DNA of 64,000 bases from Ischnura elegans (taxonomy: Eukaryota; Arthropoda; Insecta; Odonata; Coenagrionidae). This document shows positions 59,525-64,000 of the stretch, piece by piece; positions within the stretch are counted from its first letter, which is position 1; each line of letters begins with the position of its first letter. The stretch lies in NCBI RefSeq assembly GCF_921293095.1, contig NC_060258.1:8446607-8510606 (forward strand). Reading direction: 5' to 3'. The notes below the pieces were generated by a model. The model did not search any database, was not told where the DNA came from, and saw only the letters and a program-made list of their open reading frames with translations. Made by a program: the position numbers and the translations under genes.

Positions 59525-60022
59525 GTGGCTGCCGCTCTCTTATTGGTCCGCCAAATGAGCCTCCTCCAATGGGCATCCAGATGGCTGCCCACAGCCAAAG
59601 ACAGACTACAGCACGACCTTCATGAAGGTGTTTACAAGGTCCCTTGCTCGTGTGGAAAAGCATACATCGGTGAGACTTGCCGTTCACTCAAGATACGGAT
59701 GCAAGAGCACCGAAGGGCAACGAAAAACAGGCAATTCCAGCTGTCTGCCATATCGGAGCACGCCTGGACCCCGGGACATGACATTAAGTTTGACGACGCC
59801 AAGGTAATAGTGAAAGAAGGCAGATATTTTCCCAGACTCATCCGCGAATCCATTGAGATAGCCCGGACGGACAATTTTAACAGAGACGACGGCTACCATC
59901 TGGATGCCCATTGGAGGAGGCTCATTAGGCGGACCAATAAGAGAGCGGCAGCCACAACTGGCGGGACTGACCCCCTATATAAGGAGGACGAAAATCGTGG
60001 ACCGGCATCATCTTCGACCTGA
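59525..60022 (+). CDS. GIY-YIG endonuclease of Penelope-like element, partial
   Basis: The domain begins near residue 28 of this open frame; the first part is read through the inverted terminal repeat and is not native. Visible motifs are GVY (35-37), CSC (41-43), YIG (47-49), an Arg-rich helix CRSLKIRMQEH (52-62), SEHAWTPGH (78-85) and LIRESIEIAR (105-114) with the expected catalytic Glu. The C-x-C between GIY and YIG plus the two downstream His match the Zn-binding arrangement of Penelope endonucleases. In intact elements it nicks the target for reverse transcription. It is open to a stop at 60020-60022, but without the reverse transcriptase it is an orphan fragment. Confidence 0.8.
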   Translation: MAAALLLVRQMSLLQWASRWLPTAKDRLQHDLHEGVYKVPCSCGKAYIGETCRSLKIRMQEHRRATKNRQFQLSAISEHAWTPGHDIKFDDAKVIVKEGRYFPRLIRESIEIARTDNFNRDDGYHLDAHWRRLIRRTNKRAAATTGGTDPLYKEDENRGPASSST

Positions 60023-60056
60023 AGACGCTGGCAGCAGTGCCAGCGAAACTGTTGTC
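60019..60056 (+). ncRNA. Hammerhead-like motif, direct terminal copy
   Basis: The same motif in direct orientation. It overlaps the stop codon of the GIY-YIG frame (TGA at 60020-60022). A third example is at 27667-27704 on the minus strand, where the loop differs but the stem is kept. Confidence 0.35.
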
Positions 60057-60154
60057 ATCACCAACAAACCGACGCGGTTGCACCGGAAATATGGAGAAAC
60101 TGGAACCTGAACACAGCGGAAATCTACGCAGTCACATTGTTAATTCTCTAGTTT

Positions 60155-60339
60155 GTGATCCTGTAATATGTAAGTCCTGGGTTCAAGACCACGTGAAGGC
60201 TAATTTTTTTTATGCCCTATAACTTTAGAAATCACTGTTGCAACTCATCCCTATTCGTTTAATTTAGTTTATTAGCGATTTTTTAAATGTTTATGTTAAT
60301 TCATGGATTTTTAGTTTTTATTTTATCCTACCCTTCATT
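60155..60339. other. Flank of the Penelope insertion, tRNA-like
   Basis: GTCCTGGGTTCAAGACC at 60175-60191 resembles a B box. Rejoining across the Penelope insertion puts CTCGATAGCCAAGG (59352-59365), which resembles an A box, about 50 bases upstream. The target may therefore have been a tRNA-derived SINE. Confidence 0.3.
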
Positions 60340-62046
60340 GAGGCTGGCGAAACCCTTCCCGTACCCTCCAGGAAGGAGAGGGCGTACCCACCGATGTTCT
60401 AAAATACCCTTCGTGTACCCTTGCTGAAGGGTACACTTATCCTTCCTGTACCCTTCATCGAGGCTGGCCAAACCCTTCCCGTACCCTCCAGGAAGGAGAG
60501 GGCGTACCCACCGATGTTGTAAAATACCCTTCGTGTACCCTTGCTGAAGGGTACACTTATCCTTCCTGTACCCTTCATCGAGGCTGGCCAAACCCTTCCC
60601 GTACCCTCCAGGAAGGAGAGGGCGTACCCACCAATGTTCTAAAATACCCTTCGTGTACCCTTGCTGAAGGGTACAGGAAGGGTACACTTATCCTTCCTGT
60701 ACCCTCATCGAGGCTGGCCAAACCCTTCCCGTACCCTCCAGGAAGGAGAGGGCGTACCCACCGATGTTGTAAAATACCCTTCGTGTACCCTTGCTGAAGG
60801 GTACACTTATCCTTCCTGTACCCTTCATCGAGGCTGGCCAAACCCTTCCCGTACCCTCCAGGAAGGAGAGGGCGTACCCACCAATGTTCTAAAATACCCT
60901 TCGTGTACCCTTGCTGAAGGGTACACTTATCCTTCCTGTACCCTTCATCGAGGCTGGCCAAACCCTTACCGTACCCTCCAGGAAGTCGAGGGCGTACCCA
61001 CCGATGTTCTAAAATACCCTTCGTGTACCCTTGCTGAAGGGTACACTTATCCTTCCTGTACCCTTCATCGAGGCTGGCCAAACCCTTCCCGTACCCTCCA
61101 GGAAGGAGAGGGCGTACCCACCAATGTTCTAAAATACCCTTCGAGTACCCTTGCTGAAGGGTACACTTATCCTTCCTGTACCCTTCATCGAGGCTGGCCA
61201 AACCCTTCCCGTACCCTCCAGGAAGGAGAGGGCGTACCCACCAATGTTCTAAAATACCCTTCGTGTACCCTTGCTGAAGGGTACAGGAAGGGTACACTTA
61301 TCCTTCCTGTACCCTCATCGAGGCTGGCCAAACCCTTCCCGTACCCTCCAGGAAGGAGAGGGCGTACCCACCGATGTTGTAAAATACCCTTCGTGTACCC
61401 TTGCTGAAGGGTACACTTATCCTTCCTGTACCCTTCATCGAGGCTGGCCAAACCCTTCCCGTACCCTCCAGGAAGGAGAGGGCGTACCCACCAATGTTCT
61501 AAAATACCCTTCGTGTACCCTTGCTGAAGGGTACACTTATCCTTCCTGTACCCTTCATCGAGGCTGGCCAAACCCTTACCGTACCCTCCAGGAAGTCGAG
61601 GGCGTACCCACCGATGTTGTAAAATACCCTTCGTGTACCCTTGCTGAAGGGTACACTTATCCTTCCTGTACCCTTCATCGAGGCTGGCCAAACCCTTCCC
61701 GTACCCTCCAGGAAGGAGAGGGCGTACCCACCAATGTTCTAAAATACCCTTCGTGTACCCTTGCTGAAGGGTACACTTATCCTTCCTGTACCCTTCATCG
61801 AGGCTGGCCAAACCCTTACCGTACCCTCCAGGAAGGAGAGGGCGTACCCACCAATGTTCTAAAATACCCTTCGTGTACCCTTGCTGAAGGGTACACTTAT
61901 CCTTCCTGTACCCTTCATCGAGGCTGGCCAAACCCTTACCGTACCCTCCAGGAAGGAGAGGGCGTACCCACCAATGTTCTAAAATACCCTTCGTGTACCC
62001 TTGCTGAAGGGTACACCTATCCTTCCTGTACCCTCAATGGAGGGTA
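60340..62046. repeat. 120-bp tandem array, 610-bp higher-order period
   Basis: About 14 units share GAGGCTGGCCAAACCCTTCC, GAGAGGGCGTACCCACC and TACCCTTGCTGAAGGGTACA. Spacing is exactly 120 bp in most units. A unit with an extra GGAAGGGTACA occurs at 60661 and 61271, 610 bp apart, showing five-unit blocks copied as a whole. Single-base variants (CCTTACCG, AAGTCGAGG, CGATGTTGT or CAATGTTCT) keep that order. The long open frames on both strands (up to 258 codons) follow from 120 being a multiple of three and are not taken as genes. Confidence 0.95.
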
Positions 62047-62083
62047 AACATCTCCTTAATGGAGGAGTTTATTTTTATCAGGG

Positions 62084-64000
62084 CTGCCAATGATGCGTTT
62101 GGAGGTTTACGTAAACTCATTTATATGCGTGGTGAGTGACAACAATACTCATTGTCAGAGGCAGATTTGAAGATCCTCTTGGGTAATATTCGTGAAACAA
62201 ACATTTGTCATATGAAAATTTTATTGCAAAAAATATGCCATCATTTTCATATCTGATCACATTTTTCACCCAGAAATATTCTTGGTAAACACTTACCACT
62301 GCCACTAACCAACTGATTTTCCTTGGAGAGAAATCATGGGTATTTATGCAAGAATAAGTAAGAATAAATCTCTTCTTTTATTAGAATTAAATTACAAAAT
62401 CATTTGAAAAAAAACATAATGGTGTACATAATATTAGAACCTCCGTTTATGGCTACCAATGGGTATGAAAAATACATTTATCAACCAACTGATATTGTCT
62501 TTCTTATCAGGGATGATAGACAGAAATAGCAAAAACCATATGGCTTCAAGGCTAAATTGACAAATCATGGCAACAAAAGAAAACTAAACCATTGTACAAT
62601 GCATTCATTTGTAAAAATATGCTTCTTGAAAGGTCCGTATTGTATGTGAAATCATCAAACAAATTATAATGAATAAATCGCATCAAACAAATTATCATTA
62701 CAATACATCACTGTCAAGATTAAGTACCTAGACATTGGATCTCTTTGCAGGAGAATGTAAGATACATCCATAAAATAGAAGAATTAACAATATGCACCTG
62801 CTAAAAATATACTGAATGTGGTTCATTCATTAAAAAATGAGTCTATCTTTCTTGCTGCCATTTTAGGTTAGGATAAATACAATATACAGGGGTTACCAAG
62901 AAAAAATGTTCTTTTTATTAGTGTAACACCTGAAGTAATGAATTAATGATTATAATTCTAGAATGCAGATATTATCGCACAAGCATTGCATCTGAGCATT
63001 TGTGCGATTTGTGATAAAGGCATTAAAAAATCACAATGGAATGTTATAACAGTAATAATAACACTATAACAATAATATCCAACTTTATATATAAAGGCTT
63101 TAACTCAAGCACCGATTAGGTAACAATTGCAAAGGCATTGATTCATGTTGGCCAGTCACTTTTCAACTCCCGGTTCACCAAAATGACTGACGTGGATATC
63201 ACATCGCATATCAAATAAGTCGATTTTTCATGAAGATTTCTGTATTCTGATGGAATAATTTAACAAGCAAGTCACTTACCTCATTCACTAGCTCCCCATT
63301 TTTGGAATCACATGTTGCATGAAGAAGAGCATGAGAAAAGGCATCTGCTCCTGCAGTTTCGACATTCCTTCCTTCGAACCATACTTGACCAGCATTCCTG
63401 GGACAACCGAAATCAACGATACTTCTCTTGCAAAATATGATGTCATGCTCAAGGCATCATTTATCAATTGGTCCACAGACGTCCCCGAGCTCTTCTTCTG
63501 CGATGTTTCAAGCACAATTTTCTCATACAGTTTCTCATATAGTTCATCGTCACACGCGTAAGGACAGCCTCGGTTATTGAAGATCAAGTACATCACCATC
63601 TGTGCCAAGCTCTGAGCCAGGGAAACTTCAGGGTCATAAATTTTGTACACATATCGACCTGTATTACTTTCATATACCTTCGATTTCTCAGCCTTACCTC
63701 CCAAGTAAACCTTGCATTGAAAAAAGTCAGTGAACGCATGAAATTCTGTACCATGCGTTTTTGCAGCGTCCAGGCTGACCAATCGTCTCACTAAGTTGGA
63801 GATATTGGAGGAATCACAATCGACAATTACTTTCACTCCACGATTTCTCTCCAGGAACGTCAGCATACGAGAGGTGAAGGGGGATGCTTTGTATATCTTC
63901 TCGTAAAAACCTCTGACTTTCTGAGTTTTCTCTTCATTATTCTCACGTATTTCCGTGAGACTCATCATCACGTCCACGCATCTATTTTGGGCTCTGTTAT
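62084..64000. repeat. Segmental duplication block 3 (partial)
   Basis: It continues the flank CAATGATGCG of blocks 1 and 2, lacks the 677-bp MITE, then matches about 11703-12700 and 42867-43920. It jumps near 63200 to the 3' end of G4, omitting about 1.5 kb that blocks 1 and 2 contain. It is more diverged from blocks 1 and 2 than they are from each other. Confidence 0.85.
63288..64000 (-). CDS. Family G protein G4, 5' end outside window
   Basis: The frame is open to the window edge, so the N-terminus lies beyond 64000. The visible part starts in the acidic-linker end (NNRAQNRCVDV), then MMSLTEIRENNEEKTQKVRG, FYEKIYKASPF and ISNLVRRLVSLDAAK. The first variable segment (GGKAEKSKVYESNTGRYVYK) and second (SSGTSVDQLINDALSMTSY) are unlike those of G1-G3. 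SLAQSLAQ, GCPYACDDELYEKLYEKI and VSLISVVPGMLVKYGSKEG are conserved. It ends PKMGS with a stop, as G3 does, before a GAG|GTAAGTGAC donor. The candidate downstream exon of the other copies is cut away here. The visible frame is intact. Confidence 0.75.
   Translation of the reverse strand, partial: NRAQNRCVDVMMSLTEIRENNEEKTQKVRGFYEKIYKASPFTSRMLTFLERNRGVKVIVDCDSSNISNLVRRLVSLDAAKTHGTEFHAFTDFFQCKVYLGGKAEKSKVYESNTGRYVYKIYDPEVSLAQSLAQMVMYLIFNNRGCPYACDDELYEKLYEKIVLETSQKKSSGTSVDQLINDALSMTSYFAREVSLISVVPGMLVKYGSKEGMSKLQEQMPFLMLFFMQHVIPKMGS

Larger units (their letters stand above)
59384..60136 (+). mobile_element. Penelope-like retroelement, 5'-truncated
   Basis: TTGTTAATTCTCTAGTTT is duplicated exactly on both sides (59366-59383 and 60137-60154), an 18-bp target-site duplication. 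The 753-bp insert consists of a terminal region in inverted orientation (about 59384-59580), a GIY-YIG coding segment and the same terminal region in direct orientation (about 59894-60101). Inverted terminal segments, 5' truncation and a GIY-YIG endonuclease are typical of Penelope-like elements. The reverse transcriptase is absent. Confidence 0.85.
58412..62083. mobile_element. 3.7-kb TIR element with 120-bp array
   Basis: CCCTGACAAAAATAAACTCC at 58412 is matched, inverted, by CCCTGATAAAAATAAACTCC ending at 62083. CT lies on both sides (58410-58411 and 62084-62085). The flanks join into the sequence found uninterrupted in blocks 1 (10965-10990) and 2 (42105-42130), which proves the insertion. 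The inside holds GTACCC/AAGGGTA-rich sequence, a hAT-like MITE, a Penelope-like insertion and the tandem array. No transposase was recognised. The CCC terminus and dense internal short repeats resemble the other CCC-ended elements in this window. Confidence 0.88.

Noticed and set aside
59163-59687. 174-codon frame on the minus strand
   Set aside because: It is the antisense reading of the inverted Penelope terminal region, and it matches the 59904-60110 plus-strand frame for that reason.
60328-62047. Long open frames on both strands (up to 258 codons), rich in GYGKGLASLDEGYRKDKCT-like or HRGWPNPSRTLQEG-like repeats
   Set aside because: They arise because the tandem unit is 120 bp, a multiple of three, and lacks stops in several frames. 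Both strands are open, and there is no start context or composition typical of a gene.

Overview
This is AT-rich animal nuclear DNA, most likely from an insect. It has GT-AG exon boundaries, an AATAAA poly(A) signal and very low gene density. Penelope-like, piggyBac-like, hAT-like and Helitron-like insertions, MITEs and satellite arrays are densely nested. No rRNA, confident tRNA, bacterial operon or CRISPR array is visible. I cannot name the species.

The only clear protein-coding material is one unrecognised paralogous family, called family G here. G1 (7522-8656, +) is broken by a 1-bp frameshift. G2 (14211-15338, -) is the most complete. G3 (45537-46586, -) is full length with an earlier stop. 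G4 (63288-64000, -) runs off the window edge. A fifth copy survives only as a 3' remnant near 39155-39220. The proteins have a coiled-coil N-terminus, an acidic Ser/Glu/Asp linker and a conserved helical body. Two segments differ strongly between paralogues while their flanks are nearly identical. The genes sit in long duplicated blocks: block 1 at about 8640-15440, block 2 at about 39195-46690, and block 3 split as about 58373-58411 plus 62084-64000. Comparing the blocks gives empty sites for several transposon insertions.

Layout: 1-6830 is intergenic with short hairpins and repeats. 6830-15440 holds G1, block 1 and G2. 16921-32274 is bounded by perfect 20-bp inverted repeats with a TAT duplication, so it may be one 15.4-kb transposon or nested composite. 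Inside it lie a 72-bp satellite with an 864-bp higher-order period, a Helitron-like insert with a GC-rich hairpin array, a long fold-back element and a 4.7-kb CCCACACAGCAC element. The 4.7-kb element carries spliced exons, including a duplicated terminal exon. A THAP-like N-terminus lies near the right end. 32275-39150 holds MITEs, a TA-rich fold-back and a ~170-bp tandem array. 39155-48460 is block 2, with G3 and a 1.4-kb Harbinger-like insert in its upstream region. 48460-58370 holds several inverted-repeat elements and a dead piggyBac (54820-57768). 58412-62083 is a 3.7-kb element in block 3 whose interior holds a hAT-like MITE, a Penelope-like insertion with an intact-looking GIY-YIG domain, and a 120-bp tandem array with a 610-bp higher-order period.

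The window reads as a transposon-rich neighbourhood in which a fast-diversifying gene family is being duplicated and broken. Superfamily and function assignments without a recognised domain are inference.
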